64,000 nt of DNA from assembly GCA_019009955.1 (NCBI GenBank), contig CM032233.1:67049501-67113500 (forward strand). The letters are read 5' to 3'. The stretch comes from Riptortus pedestris. Lineage: Eukaryota > Arthropoda > Insecta > Hemiptera > Alydidae. The first letter of the stretch is position 1, and every line of letters starts with the position of its first letter. The notes under the pieces are model-generated. The model had not been told where the DNA came from. It saw nothing but the letters and a program-made list of their open reading frames with translations, and made no database searches. This document shows positions 34,051 through 44,512 of the stretch, piece after piece. The position numbers were made by a program, and so were the translations under genes.

Positions 34051-35531
34051 TTTTATTGTCTAAATTTCCACCATTCAACTATTTCACATGTCTCTAAATT
34101 TCATTAAATATGTTCAGTAGTTATATTTAACCTTGCTTTCATGATTCAAGCCTTATGCAAATTATTCAAGAAAACTTATGTTTTACTGATTCAACTAAAT
34201 TTAGTAAAATCATTAGAGTGTATTTCATATTTATTTAGGTGGACTATAACCAATGTATCTTATATTTCTAGTTTTATTCTTACCCATTGCTATCAATTAT
34301 AGTTCTGTATTTAATATTTTAATTAAATAATAATTACCAAATGAAACATATATTATTCATTAAGGTTAACTTTATTTAATTTATACAGTGATCACTTGAA
34401 TTCATTTAATCTATATTTCTCTTCTCAACATTGTTTACTTTGTATATTATAAGCAATTAATAGTTTAAATTCCTTCAATCTAAATTAGCGTTTCTATTTC
34501 TTTAAAGTAAGCAATTGTTTTATTTTCTTTATAACTACAGTGTATAATTGCAAGTTGATCTATCAAGGCTTGACCACTTATTTGTTTTATCATTAACCAA
34601 TTCTATGGCTTCAAAGTGGTTATTACAATATTCAAATCAATATTCATTATTTGACATGTGTTAGTATTAAGACAGATTTATTTGTGGGTTTATTCACAGA
34701 GATGCTGATTATTATTCAATTCATTCATGAATATTTTCCAATATAGGTGTACACTATTAATTTATTCTCTTAACACAATTTATTTACTCATTAATATACT
34801 ATTTATTCACTCTAAAGAGAACTGTACACTTATCACTTGCCTGGTGCTATATTTCTTGACAACTAATTACTTATGTTTACCCGTAAAGCTCTATTATCAT
34901 TTCAATTTCATTATCTAGAGCCTAAATACACCAGCGATTTAAAGTCGGTCTAGATAAATAAACAAGGCTTGGGATAAAAGTTGTTTACCATTTATTAATG
35001 ATTCTTTATTTCACATATCAACAAGACACTATGTTAATTCTAATGATTTAAAACACTTTAAAACATATTCCCTTGCTGATTGCAAGCATTCATTTCATAT
35101 GACCACGTTGTAGCATACTGGTTGTAAACAGATGACATAACCTTTTCTATTGTGAACCATAGAGCGTGGTACTCTTCGTTGGTTGGTCTACCCTTTGGTG
35201 ACGTCACATGCCAGCTGATAGTTCGCATTTCTTATGTAGTTCTGAAGTGTTTTATTTCTCTTCATTTTCTTCACTTCTAATCATTGAAAAATCTTGCTCT
35301 TGTTGATATAAATTCTTATCCTATTGCCTAATTCAATTTCTTGGTTCATTCCTTTGTCGGATTTATCCCAGCATTTTCATTAATTAGTTGTCTTTACCAT
35401 TTAGCTTTCTTCTATTTATGTTGGATCTCAGAGTGTCTTTCTCTCTCGCTCTTTCTTTTCTCCTTTTCTTTCTCTCTCGGTCTCTCCCCCACATGGATGT
35501 TGCTCATTTCATTGTATTATTTGTCTTTATC
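34050..35531 (+). other. Long AT-rich leader of the BEL element
   Basis: About 1.5 kb of non-coding DNA between the primer site and gag. No motif is recognised apart from AT-rich runs and a pyrimidine-rich tract at about 35430-35490. BEL leaders are usually far shorter, so this may hold extra inserted or acquired DNA. Confidence 0.5.
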
Positions 35532-38072
35532 ATGATTAAAGACACCGATTCTACTCTTCCCCCCAAGGGAGCCCTTCCAACCGGAAGTGAAGGATCCAGT
35601 GCTGCGGATGCAGCTCGTGCTACCAAGCTGGAAAGGCGTATGCGTGGACTAAAAAGAAACATCGTTGACCAAGCCACTTTTGATCTGGACAACTTCACCG
35701 AAGATGATGCCAACATATTTGAAGTCAAGGTGTCCACCATTAAACGATATTGGGAGGAATTTCTAGCTGCCTGGAACCAGCGTGAGGAAATCCAGGTTTC
35801 TGGAAAGGATGACTTTCCTAACGACACTTGGTATGAATTGTATGATTTACTGCAAGGCGAGACCATCAGAGCGAGTGGCACCCTTTTGAGTGTGAAGAGG
35901 CGCCTGGACGCTAGGCGCACTCGTGCCAATCCTCATCAAGCTACCTTTTCAGGTCTTAACGCCAGCACTGCTTCTTTCAACAAGCCACAGTTGCCAAGGA
36001 TTCGTATTCCTACATTTTCTGGTGATGTGCTGAAGTGGACGCATTTTCGTGACACTTTCCTTTCAATGATCCACAACGAGCCTTCTCTCTCAAACATAGA
36101 AAGATTCCACTACCTCATTGGCGCTTTGGAGGGTGAAGCTGCGTCCCTCATTTCGAGATTCCCAGTTGAAGAGCAGTCATATGAACAAGCTTGGGCAAAG
36201 GTTGTTGAGGCATACGACAACCCACGTATCTTGGCAAGCCTCTTGATTCATAAGATTGTTGACCACGACACAAGGTCATTCAAGGACGAAATGCAACGCT
36301 ACGATGCTTTTCTCACTGGTGTAGCGGACAGCATAGACGCGTTCCGCGCTTTGCGGATAGAACAAGCCTCTGAGTTCATTCTCGCCACTCTTGCCTTAAG
36401 AGCTCTAGATTATGAAACTAGACGACATTTCGAGTTATCATTGAGGCCAGGGCGAGAGTTTCCAACATCAAGTGACGTACTCGATTTCGTCCGCAAAAGA
36501 AAATCGGCGTTGAATATGTCTCGAGGTGTTAGAACGAATTCCGGTTCTCTTCAATCCAAACATCCCAATCATGGTTTCAAATCCAGTGTCAAAGTCCATT
36601 CGGTTGCATTTCACTCTGCCAGTCAGCACAATCATCAAGCCAGAGCTGCTTCACCAAAAATCGGCAAATCCAGAAGTCCCAAGTGCAACCATTGTCAGGG
36701 ACAACACCTCCTATCCCACTGTTCTGGCTTCTCCAATCTACCAGCATCAAAAAGACTTGAGCTAGTCCGTACTTGGAAGGTTTGCTGGAATTGCTTACGC
36801 AAAGGGCACAATGTTTCGTCCTGTTTCTCCAAATTCCGCTGCCGTCAGTGCAACAAGCGTCACCACACGCTGATCCACCGTGATAATGGAGACAGTTCAA
36901 AGACGAAAGACGACTCAAAACCTGCTACTCCAACTGATTCGGAGACATTTATAGGTTTCGGTTCCACACCTGCTGCGTCTATCACATCCAACTGCATGGT
37001 CCTATTGGGTACGGTGCGTACCTTTATTAGGGATCACCGTGGGGCTTATCATCCAGCCCGCGGTCTACTTGACTCCGGCAGTCAACACACCTTCCTCACC
37101 ACGTCACTGGCTAAGAAACTTGGCACCAAAATTCATCCGTTTACCGGACGCGTCACAAGCTTGGGAGAGTCAACCATACCAAAATCACAACTAAAAGGTC
37201 ACATTGAGTGCAATCTCCGTCCGTGTATGGGTGACCAAGAGTACAGCCTGTCAGCTGTAGTCGTCGACAGAATAACCTCGGCTCTTCCGAAACGCAACAT
37301 TCCTCAATCAATGGTGAATCGTCTCAAGCACCATCCTCTTGCTGACCCACAATTTGGAAAGTCGGGTCCAATTGACATTCTTATTGGCGGTGACTTGTAT
37401 CCCAAGATAATTACGGGAATTCCCTTTGAGTCAGGCGTTGACGAATTATTCTTGCAGCCGACCGTCTTCGGTCATGTAGCGTCTGGCACTGTTCGAAATT
37501 TCTTCCCGTCATCATCTATTTCTATGTTCATACAATCTGAGGAAGATACTGAAGCTCAATTGAAGGTTGTCGGGGAAGTGCAAGAACCCTCACCTGTGGA
37601 CCTCGCGGGGACCACGGATAGGCCGAAGTTGCTACCTGCTGCCGAGGGAAACGCCAAGACAGTTCCAATTCAGTCCCTGGCAAGCAACAGCGTCGCCATG
37701 ACCAGCGTTTCGGCCAAGCAGAAAGATCACTTACCTTATGACCGGACATCCAGATTTTCGTCTAATTCACACCCTGATCAGAACCGTTGCAAGATTGATA
37801 AGGTTCGCCCAAAGGATAAAGTCTGGCAATCAAGCTTCGCGCCAGGAACCACTCATCAGTTGTACCGATCCTATCACACTCAAGGAATTTGCCGAAGCAC
37901 AGTAGAGATACATGCACGTCCAACGACTCCATTTCCCGAACGGGGTATTCAAAGGAACACAATACTCCCAAGGAGCCGTCTCAACTCTTCCCCTTTCTTG
38001 ATGAACGAGGGATCCTCAGGGTGGGCGGCAGGTTCACAATCCCATAGTTGGACATTTCGAGGAATAACTTAG
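35532..38072 (+). CDS. BEL/Pao Gag-protease polyprotein, C-terminus scrambled
   Basis: Retrotransposon structural protein plus aspartic protease. The frame is open from 35388, but ATG at 35532 (MIKDTDSTLPPK) is the likely start; the upstream 48 residues are a hydrophobic translation of the pyrimidine tract. Residues counted from that ATG: about 158-300 the DUF1759-type Gag domain (PRIRIPTFSGD, YLIGALEGEA); zinc knuckles at C385-C397, C418-C431 (C-x2-C-x4-H-x4-C) and about C437-H449; protease with LLDSGSQHTF at about 512-521 and DILIGGDLY at about 615-623. After about residue 665 the frame leaves known pol sequence: the RT is deleted, and the last 100 residues read pol scraps out of frame. Gag and protease look intact and without stops. 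Confidence 0.9.
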   Translation: MIKDTDSTLPPKGALPTGSEGSSAADAARATKLERRMRGLKRNIVDQATFDLDNFTEDDANIFEVKVSTIKRYWEEFLAAWNQREEIQVSGKDDFPNDTWYELYDLLQGETIRASGTLLSVKRRLDARRTRANPHQATFSGLNASTASFNKPQLPRIRIPTFSGDVLKWTHFRDTFLSMIHNEPSLSNIERFHYLIGALEGEAASLISRFPVEEQSYEQAWAKVVEAYDNPRILASLLIHKIVDHDTRSFKDEMQRYDAFLTGVADSIDAFRALRIEQASEFILATLALRALDYETRRHFELSLRPGREFPTSSDVLDFVRKRKSALNMSRGVRTNSGSLQSKHPNHGFKSSVKVHSVAFHSASQHNHQARAASPKIGKSRSPKCNHCQGQHLLSHCSGFSNLPASKRLELVRTWKVCWNCLRKGHNVSSCFSKFRCRQCNKRHHTLIHRDNGDSSKTKDDSKPATPTDSETFIGFGSTPAASITSNCMVLLGTVRTFIRDHRGAYHPARGLLDSGSQHTFLTTSLAKKLGTKIHPFTGRVTSLGESTIPKSQLKGHIECNLRPCMGDQEYSLSAVVVDRITSALPKRNIPQSMVNRLKHHPLADPQFGKSGPIDILIGGDLYPKIITGIPFESGVDELFLQPTVFGHVASGTVRNFFPSSSISMFIQSEEDTEAQLKVVGEVQEPSPVDLAGTTDRPKLLPAAEGNAKTVPIQSLASNSVAMTSVSAKQKDHLPYDRTSRFSSNSHPDQNRCKIDKVRPKDKVWQSSFAPGTTHQLYRSYHTQGICRSTVEIHARPTTPFPERGIQRNTILPRSRLNSSPFLMNEGSSGWAAGSQSHSWTFRGIT

Positions 38073-38190
38073 GTTCTCCCCGGTAGGGACAACGTTGTTA
38101 GAACTCCTAGCGGGACTACCTTAACCAGGGCCACTACCTCACTCGCGCCCTTATTATTAGAACCTCAAGTTATAGAGGACAAGATTTAAG
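37800..38190 (+). pseudogene. BEL pol remnants: RNase H-integrase linker and integrase C-terminus
   Basis: In frames other than Gag, 37822-37905 reads TDPITLKEFAEAQ, and about 37985-38035 reads PFLDERGILRVGGR, the conserved segment just before the BEL integrase zinc domain. Directly after the stop at 38072, again in the Gag frame, comes VLPGRDNVV-RTPSG, resembling the tail of BEL integrases, ending at a TAA about 38190. RT, RNase H and the integrase core are absent, so at least two internal deletions and several frameshifts happened. Confidence 0.7.
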
Positions 38191-38399
38191 TTCTTTTAAT
38201 TTATTAATTCACAAGCTTTTATCATTTCATTATTTGAAGAAACTATTTTATTTACCTTTATTCAAGCTAATCTTTTTTTCTCACTGTGAATAAGCCAATT
38301 ATCACTAGGTTACCTAGACTAGTCAAATAGTTTAAGTATATGTCATAAGATTAGCTTTAAGTATCTTCAATCACAACGCTGCAACTCATCTCAGCTGTC

Positions 38400-38515
38400 T
38401 CATCTCCGCCATGTCGATATCGTCGTAATTCCTCATCATATCCTGTTCATCTCCGCCACGGCGATATCATTATTCTTCCTCACATCAAACTTATCTCCGC
38501 CACGGCGATTTCACA
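38400..38515 (+). repeat. Three tandem copies of an ATCTCCGCC-containing unit
   Basis: CATCTCCGCCA(C/T)G(G/T)CGAT recurs at 38402, 38449 and 38493, spaced 44-47 bp, just upstream of the 3' LTR. A purine-rich stretch (AGGTGGGCGG, 38570-38579) next to the LTR is the likely polypurine tract. Confidence 0.65.
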
Positions 38516-38581
38516 ATCTACATCACGGCCTCCGTACTAAGCTATAATTAAATCAGCTAAGGCTAATTTAGGTGGGCGGTA

Positions 38582-39208
38582 TGTTCAATTTAAAATTGAA
38601 GCGGCAATAAACTATACCAGCCCCATCTGTTGTCAACTAGACTAACCAAAGAGGTCCCCCTGGAGAGTGCTGACCTCTACAGCCTACCTTGTGAATTCTA
38701 CCTGAGAGAGATGCTTAGGTTCAAAGTCCAGGAGATAAGGACGAGTGAACAGTCGAGTGACTAGGACGAGAGGTAGTAGAGCTCCCGGGTACTGCAGCGG
38801 ATGTAGCCTTTTCTCATGCCTGCCTTTTAGAACTTCCAACATGAGGGAGTAAAGGAAGAAACATCCAGGGGGAGAGCAGGATGGAGGAAGGAAGAGGGAG
38901 AACAACATAGCAGCACCAGACAGTATCACCATAGCATCAGTATCCCTTAAAGTAATGCAAACTAACTCACTAACAAATATATGCCCTGCATTAGCCCATC
39001 CCACAATATCCTGTAATTATTCAGCATAGAAATACATAGTTTTATCCAGATATCTTATAATTATTCAATACACTATTATGGTAATAATAGGTTTACAAAT
39101 CATGGTCCTCCGGTATCAAATCGCAAATACAAACTTACATGAACCAGCACCTCTCTTAAATATTTACAAGTCGTTAGCGGGTAAGGCCGAAGGGCTTGTA
39201 AATAATCA
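38582..39208 (+). repeat. 3' LTR of the BEL/Pao element
   Basis: 627 bp, TGTTCAA...TAATCA, nearly identical to the 5' LTR. Differences seen: C/G near 38746, T/G and G/A near 38801-38805, and G/A close to the end. Followed by the TATGG duplication. Confidence 0.95.
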
Positions 39209-39210
39209 TA

Positions 39211-40004
39211 TGGTGTTGTTATTCTTTTTGGAGTTTTGGTCAAAGTTGGTGAAAAAATCTTAGTTTATGCCGGTATTTCGAGAATCTTTATTTTCTCTTC
39301 TTCAGGGCTGTAAAATTACAGATACTACTTTATAATATTGCACATTGTTAGTTAAATTAGAGTGTAACAGGGGGTGTTTGTGCTATTATTACTTACCAAG
39401 ACTAAAATACTTAAAAACTACTGCACATAACTATTGCACTTAGGACTAGGGTTACAATAACCTCCCTGGTCTGTTTACACATAGCAGAGCCACAGACTTA
39501 TTTTTTTTTATTTTACGACCACTTTATGCTAGGCTAATTGGGTCGGGTTATCTACAGGTTACCATCCCTTTCTAGCCAAGGTGGGCCTAAGGAGTTTATT
39601 TAATGAGGCCATTAAATAAATTTCTACTGCCCAGGGCGGGATTCGAACCCGCCACTCTAGGTCTGCCATGCGAGATTAGGACAAACGCCCTAATTCGCAC
39701 GGCCAACCCGAGCCCAGCCTTATGTTTTGTATATCTATAGTATATTGTCTTTTGTTTGTCGATTATAATTATTATACTGCAGCTGTTATATTATGTTAGA
39801 ACTATTGTTATGTGTTATTACAATTATTGCTATGTTAAAGCTATCTTCATGTTGTGTTAAAACTATTATGTTATTGCCTCTTATATTATTTTACAACAGT
39901 TATTGTTGTGTACTATTACAATTATTTTTATATTTTGTTAAAGCTATTCTTATTTCGTACCTTCACCAACATTGACCAAAACTCCAAAGAGAATAACAAC
40001 ACCA
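39211..40004. mobile_element. Non-autonomous TIR DNA element (MITE-like)
   Basis: 43-bp terminal inverted repeats (39211-39253 and 39962-40004) beginning TGGTGTTGTTATTCT and containing GGAGTTTTGG, with two mismatches. Its first three bases also occur at 33311-33313, because the BEL element landed there. The element sits in the TA run of an HLE. The interior has no transposase; without the SINE it is about 575 bp. The target duplication cannot be read because the site is itself TA repeats. Confidence 0.85.
39500..39715 (-). mobile_element. tRNA-derived SINE, minus strand
   Basis: Read on the minus strand: GGGCTCGGGTTGGCCGTGCG head, a perfect B box GGTTCGAATCC (complement at 39636-39653), then body with GGTAACCTGTAGATAACCCG and an A-rich tail (T run at 39501-39509). 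Same family as 43532 and 46831. It lies inside the TIR element. Confidence 0.85.
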
Positions 40005-40144
40005 ACATATATAATATATAATTTTGAACGAACCTCACTTACGTCCTAGGTAGGATCGGTGGACATTTGTGGAAATTTTTCAATAATAGGGTCATGAGTA
40101 CGACCTCAATAGCTGATTTCCCTTAAGGAAAATCTGCTAAAACG

Positions 40145-40250
40145 AAAGTTTTCACGATGTTATAATACTTCAATTACTTCGTACACGGAAGTAAAAAGAT
40201 TTCCATTATAAAGCTAGCATCCGTCTCATTAAATCAGTCCAGAAACACGA
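40145..40250 (-). repeat. Dispersed family B fragment, minus
   Basis: TATAATACTTCAATTACTTC and GCTAGCATCCGTCTCATTAA are the reverse of text at about 48820-48890. It abuts the HLE 3' end. Confidence 0.45.
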
Positions 40251-40659
40251 AAATAAAATGAAGCAAATTTGCAGCGGTCCAAGCTCAAATTGTTGATGTT
40301 CATGAACAAGATTTAATTAAATATGCGCCTGTTTCCAATCTGTAGAGAGATATATAATTTTCCTTTTGAGTACTTGGGGAAAGGGGTGTGGAAATGGTGG
40401 GTGGAATGTGGGACTAGAGTGGGGGGAAGTCGGACTAGAGAGATGATATCGATTTCAGATGGAATCCAGTGGCGCCTCTCTTTTCAACCCGACTATTCTT
40501 CACAATCTCAACCAGCCAGGATTAATAACATTTTTAATTAAAATCTGTAGCAGTGATACTCTATAAGGAAATATTTGTAATGGAAACATTATTGGAAGGA
40601 AATCTTTCATTGGTTTTGGGGACAGATTGAAAAACAATATATATACTAGTGGACCCGAG

Positions 40660-41335
40660 AAATTTCATAATTCTTTATTTTGAAATAACATCTATTTTTC
40701 TAAAATCAATTCGTTATAATCTATAATGTTCATATTGGAAAGAATTGGAAAGAACATTTCTATGCAAATTACTTGCTTCACACATTGTTATACGAAAAAA
40801 TGTTTTTTAAAAAAATACTTTTAATAACACAAAAAACAACTTTTGTTATGTGCACGTTTGCCTAAAAACAAATAGAAAATGGCATACCGCCTCCCTTATA
40901 ACCCCTACTCCCGTTCGAACCTAAAAAGTTTAATATAGCTTATAATCATGGAAGAATTAATGCTAATTTACATATAGAGTTTTGTTAAGATCGGTTCAAT
41001 CGTTAGTGCCCAATAAAATTGTTGGCTCCCACTTTAATTTTTTATACTTTGTTACACGACAAAAGTGAATGTAACAAAAGTTACTCTAAATAACAAATTA
41101 AACAACTTTTATCTTGTGCATATTTGCCGAAAAACCAATAGGAAACGAAATATCGCTATTTTTAATTTTAGGCCTCCCTTACAACCCCCACTCCTGCTCC
41201 ATCTACCGGGCTGATTTGTAAATCTAAACCATCCAGGGGACCACCCAAACGCATACAAAAAAATTTATTTAAATCGGTCCAGCGGTTTAGAAGGAGTTCA
41301 ATAACATACACATGTACAGTAGAATTATATGTATA
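40660..41335 (+). repeat. Two diverged direct copies of a unit of about 263 bp, LINE/SINE-tail-like
   Basis: TTGCCTAAAAACAAATAG at about 40858 recurs as TTGCCGAAAAACCAATAGG at about 41123. Each copy carries a CCTCCCTTA(T/C)AACCCC(T/C)ACTC motif and ends with an ATCGGTYCARYSGTT word. AAATCGGTCCAGCGGTTTAG followed by GGAGTTCAATAACATAC is typical of insect non-LTR element tails, but the family is not named here. Confidence 0.5.
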
Positions 41336-41336
41336 A

Positions 41337-41339
<3 letters not shown>

Positions 41340-41375
<36 letters not shown>
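41340..41375 (+). repeat. (TA)n microsatellite
   Basis: Follows the non-LTR-tail-like repeat, not an HLE. Confidence 0.9.
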
Positions 41376-41378
<3 letters not shown>

Positions 41379-41651
41379 GTGGATAAATAGGTGAATCTCA
41401 TAGAGTAAATAGAAAAGTGTAAATTTCTATTTATAGTTTATAGTCCATTTATAAACTGACTGAAAAAACGCGCGCTCGTGTGTGCACAGAGACAGATAAT
41501 CATGTTGAATAAATAATGAAGCAAATAGGAACACAATAACACTTTTTTTTTTGCAAAAAAATTATGTTGGTTCTTGTTACTTCCGTGTTCGAAGTAAAGG
41601 AAGCCTTCCCTGAATCCATTTTGCCTAGTTCCGGCGTGACGTCTGTACTCG

Positions 41652-42815
41652 AAAAGTCCGTCACGCAGGGGCTGGGGTAACTAAGGAGATTTCCCACGTG
41701 CGTCACGTATTTGCATTTATCTCAAAATGTAAATGTGCTTTCAGAATACTATTTTGCTTTTAGGCTTCAAGTAAAATGCTTATTGTTAATATGAAAAGAG
41801 TAGGAGTGGGGGTTTACTGAAGGCCGAAAACTAAAAAATGCAAATATCTCTGTTAAGAAAATATTTAGAACAGAATAGAATATGTATTTATTTGTTAAAT
41901 ATTTACATTTTGTACAAATTAAATAAACAAATAACGACTCTGTCTTTTTAAATAAATAATTATATCCAAATTCTTGAGATCAACAATAATAGACAATAAA
42001 AAAAGCAAATAAGAAGCAATATATAGTGTACATAGTAAAATATAGTACATAAAAGATAACTAAAAGCATTCTATAAACCCTTTTCCGTCTTAATATTACA
42101 TTTAACTGGAGTGTGGTCCATCAGCACTTATAGATTCCAGAGTATTCCATGCTGACGTGATAAAGTAGTAAATCTTGTGTAATTTTTCGAGGCTATGAAT
42201 ACTAAGTATCTCTTCAATTTTATGCAGATCACTGACTGATGAGGAAAGTGTTTGCAGATATTTATTTCTGTCTTCGACGAGGCATGGACTAATTACAAAA
42301 AGTGCAAGGTTCCTGAGCTTTGAATGAGAAAGTTTTGTTTCGTGATTGAAGTTTGGTGAATTCTAAGCTTGATACTCTTAATTGGCTAACAGATCTTAGC
42401 TTTTTTATGTTTGTCTTAAACAGAGAAAATATCTATATAAAATATAATATAAATGTATATTACATTATTTATAGTACTTTATATTTGCAATAAAATTGGT
42501 TCTATTCAAATTTTCGATCCGACGTATAATAACGGAGATATATCGAAATTTCGAAATTCTCCCCTCTTAGCCTCCTTCCCACTGTTTGGACTTCAGTCAT
42601 TAACGAACTCGATTTTTAGTTTTGTATGAAACTCTTAAATATCGAGTTTGGTTACGATCAAATAACAATTGCGACTGCTAAAGCGTCAACAGTCAAGTAT
42701 ATAATAATTTTGAACGGACCTCATTTGTCTCATCTCCTAAGTAGGATCGATGAACATTTGAGGACATGTTTCGAAAATAGCGTCATGAGTATGACCTCAA
42801 TCACAGGACTCAATA
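41652..42815 (+). mobile_element. HLE copy, module A, split by a coding remnant
   Basis: Head TCCGTCACGCAGGGGCTGGG at 41656, module A and early body to about 41880; resumes at about 42430 (GAGAAAATATCTATATAAAA) through GACCTCATTTGTCTCATCTC and ends, without the final hairpin, near 42810. The word AGAAAATAT occurs at both sides of the inserted 41885-42425 and may be its target duplication. Confidence 0.75.
41885..42425 (-). pseudogene. Inserted coding remnant, unrecognised (probably a 3' end of a LINE)
   Basis: The minus strand has a stretch of about 75 open codons ending near 42115, containing FVISPCLVEDRNKYLQTL and, near its end, a SAWNTLESI-like segment, preceded by a frame change. Base composition is less AT-rich than the flanks. 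The low-coordinate end is A/T-rich as a poly-A tail would be, and it interrupts an HLE with a possible 9-bp duplication. I do not recognise the protein; a retrotransposon C-terminus is the likeliest source. Confidence 0.4.
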
Positions 42816-43090
42816 ATGTAAGAATTTCATATTTGGGATTGTAGTAATGTCTAGTTTTTCACCTCCCCTTTTGATCTTCTAACGAAGAGGGGGGTAGGGG
42901 GGTTATAAAAGTGCGAAAATAAATGTTTTTTTTTACGGAAAATCTTTCCGTGCATCTCAAAAATGATTATGATAAAGGAAATGTAACCGTACATTTTTTT
43001 TTAGTTAAGTTAATAGGAGTACAAGGAAGCCGAGAGGTGGCCAATCAGATGTTTTCAGAAGTATAAATAATTTATTCTGATGTTTTCATG
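42815..43090 (+). repeat. Dispersed family B fragment
   Basis: TTTCATATTTGGGATTGTAG, ACCTCCCCTTTTGATC and AGGAGTACAAGGAAGCC are shared with 28905, 48840, 49270 and 50030. Confidence 0.55.
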
Positions 43091-43531
43091 ATTAAGACAT
43101 GGTAGGCTAGCACGAGAGGCAGGCCCTGACAGTGGTGGCTAGATGACCTTGGGGAAGATGAATTAGGTCGTTTTTATTTATAGTTGGAGAGAACTTTTAG
43201 TTTACTACTGTTTAGTATTGAATCTTCCTGAATTAATAAGGCATACATGGCGTGCCATACTCCCTAAGTGTTTCGAGAATTCCCAAATGAATGTTTGTAG
43301 TTCTTATTTTTGTAGAATGGGGATCATTATGGTGGTGGAGTCAAATTTCTAACCTTTACCATTTCTTTTCCTGTTCACCAATCTCTGGAATTTTCAATAG
43401 AACGCCTTATTTTTAAGAGAAGAGGATTTAATAGGAAGAAGTATTTAATTGACCTAAATTTAATTTAAATAATTATTAATATTTTAATGATAGTGCACCG
43501 TGCCCTTCCTAGTGGTGAGCTTGTGTCCCGG

Positions 43532-43748
43532 GCTGTCTTAGCCATGTGTGTCACGTTAGCCCATGTTTAAGGTCTTAATGTCACTTGTTAAATCTAAGCT
43601 CGTGCGTTCGATTCTTTTCTGAGGAATAGGACTTTATTTAGTGACGAACTTATTAAATAAAATCCTTAGTCCCACTCTGGATATAAAAGGGTGGTAACCT
43701 GTAGATATCCCGCCACACTTAGTCTTAGTAGCTCAAAGTGGCAGTTGG
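43532..43748 (+). mobile_element. tRNA-derived SINE, diverged
   Basis: Head GGGCTGTCTTAGCCATGTGT, B box GCGTTCGATTC, then GAACTTATTAAATAAAATCC and GGTGGTAACCTGTAGATATC as in the other two copies, ending at CAAAGTGGCAGTTGG. An insertion with a 27-bp duplication lies right after it. Confidence 0.75.
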
Positions 43749-43775
43749 TAAATAACTCCTGCGATGATATGCTTC

Positions 43776-44512
43776 GCGATTGATTGATTGGGCTGCGAGA
43801 GCTGGGAGTGTCAGGCTACACTGGAGTGGATCACCATCAAAGTGCTCAGTGGAACCTGGTTCGTGTGGGCCAAGTTCAGTACCTTTCGAGGCTTCAGGGC
43901 TGCTGGCAGACCAAGAGAAGGCGTAGGATAAGCTCGGGAAGTCTGATGGAAGGGTCCCGAATCTATGGTGTGCTTATTTCAGGACCAAGACTGTGGAGCG
44001 ACGCTTCGGCCTAGAAGCTATTTATTTATGTTTATTCATTTATTTAAGTATGTTTTTTGTTAATTACTAAGAAGGCTTTTTTCATATTTTAATTTTTTCT
44101 CTTGTTTTTTTATATTTCTGTTTGTAATTTTCGTGTTAAGTAGGTTATATCTCTAGGAGGAATGTATTGTCTTTCATTTTTATGAGTATATTTATGGCTA
44201 AGAAGTATTATTTTTAGTCAACAATGTATAAAGCGTTTTTTTGTTGTAGTTCTCTTCTGATTTTTCTTTTATTTTATTATTCTTTTTGTTTCGTGAGAGC
44301 TACGTGTTAGGTTAAGGCTAAGAACTCCTTTTGGATGCTAGCACCTTTTTTTTATTTTTATTTTTATTATAATGTCCTTTATGGACTTTCAAGGAGTTAA
44401 GGTACCCCCTTATTAATTGTGTATTTTAAGAATTATAGGTTGGAGGAGTTGTTATTATTAATATTAGTATTTTATTTTTTATATATTTAAAACCCAAATA
44501 AACAAATAAAAA
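43776..44512 (+). mobile_element. Retroposed insert with 27-bp target duplication, unrecognised
   Basis: Flanked by TAAATAACTCCTGCGATGNT plus ATGCTTC (43749-43775 and 44513-44539, one mismatch). The right end is A-rich (AACCCAAATAAACAAATAA), as expected from target-primed reverse transcription. The left part (to about 44015) is less AT-rich and carries an open frame of 76 codons (43784-44014) with no recognised motif; the rest is T-rich. It could be a 5'-truncated LINE or a processed transcript. Confidence 0.65.

Larger units (their letters stand above)
33314..39208 (+). mobile_element. BEL/Pao LTR retrotransposon, internally deleted (gag-protease only)
   Basis: A 5895-bp element with 627-bp direct LTRs and a 5-bp target duplication (TATGG at 33309-33313 and 39209-39213). 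Between the LTRs lie a 1.6-kb leader, an intact gag-protease frame and scraps of pol. Reverse transcriptase and RNase H and nearly all of integrase are missing, so movement would need proteins from a complete relative. LTRs differ by about four substitutions by eye, implying recent insertion. The insertion point is 3 bp inside the end of a TIR DNA element. Confidence 0.93.
32861..40140 (+). mobile_element. HLE copy split by a DNA element and a BEL retrotransposon
   Basis: The 5' part is 32861-33310 (head TCCGTCACGCAGAGGCTGC, module A, poly-C at about 33204-33213, up to the TA run). The 3' part is 40005-40140 (ATTTTGAACGAACCTCAC through hairpin GATTTCCCTTAAGGAAAATC and TGCTAA). Everything between is inserted DNA: a TIR element in the TA run, itself holding the BEL element and a SINE. 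Confidence 0.85.

Noticed and set aside
35388..35531. Using the first ATG (35388) as gag start with a signal peptide
   Set aside because: The 48 residues are a hydrophobic translation of a pyrimidine-rich tract; Gag has no need for a signal peptide and the ATG at 35532 begins a typical Gag N-terminus.
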